From Arenicola marina (lineage: Eukaryota; Annelida; Polychaeta; Arenicolidae), in contig OZ025258.1 of the NCBI GenBank assembly GCA_964019135.1, forward strand, positions 10,311,961 through 10,375,960: a DNA stretch of 64,000 nt, in the 5' to 3' direction. Below, piece by piece: positions 63,886 through 64,000 of this stretch (position 1 is its first letter; every line of letters starts with the position of its first letter). The position numbers and the translations under genes are program-made. The notes beneath the pieces are model-generated. The model made no database searches, had not been told where the DNA came from, and saw only the letters and a list, made by a program, of their open reading frames with translations.

Positions 63886-64000
63886 ATGGTGCGATCTTTA
63901 AACAGACAGCAGATAAGATCAAACTCAATAAAGACATGATAACGTCCACGTGATGTCACAACAGCATGGTTGTAATCATATAATACAAAGATAAATTAGT

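Overview
This is eukaryotic nuclear DNA from an animal. Every recognisable gene is split by GT-AG introns, the proteins resemble vertebrate orthologues, and the spacers are full of tRNA-derived SINEs, foldback elements and minisatellites. The gene content and the intronic minisatellites that begin at 5' splice sites suggest an invertebrate deuterostome, with amphioxus (Branchiostoma) as my best guess. The taxon is an inference; the animal assignment is secure.

Layout: (1) 1-5.6 kb has no gene. It holds a short CAATTG-rich minisatellite, a 41-copy 77-bp array and two SINEs. (2) 5.65-10.94 kb, minus strand: a complete 13-exon AGC-type kinase matching RSKR (SGK494), 425 aa. (3) 14.48-19.39 kb, plus strand: a complete six-exon EMG1/NEP1 rRNA methyltransferase gene, 228 aa, with a 1.37-kb foldback element in intron 1. 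(4) 20.04-42.37 kb, minus strand: a methionine sulfoxide reductase A gene (MSRA copy 1). Its first coding exon is separated from the rest by a 20.3-kb intron filled with about 20 kb of a roughly 30-bp satellite, organised into nested 1.4-, 3.4- and 9.26-kb higher-order repeats. (5) 45.75-47.44 kb, minus strand: a second, intact MSRA paralogue. (6) 51.76-62.5 kb, minus strand: most of a HIRIP3-like histone chaperone gene (850 aa visible, 5' end outside the window). One of its introns holds 158 copies of a 29-bp repeat. (7) 63.4-63.9 kb: an array of CACGTG-bearing repeats.

The genes do not form an operon-like unit. Their roles are separate: membrane-linked kinase, small-subunit rRNA modification, oxidised-methionine repair (two copies) and chromatin assembly. 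The unifying theme is structural. Minisatellites sit in introns, and in at least three genes the array starts exactly at, or spans, an exon's 5' splice site. In MSRA copy 1 this appears to have altered the end of the catalytic exon. The very long open frames over 22-42 kb and 52.8-57.4 kb are products of stop-free repeat units, not genes.
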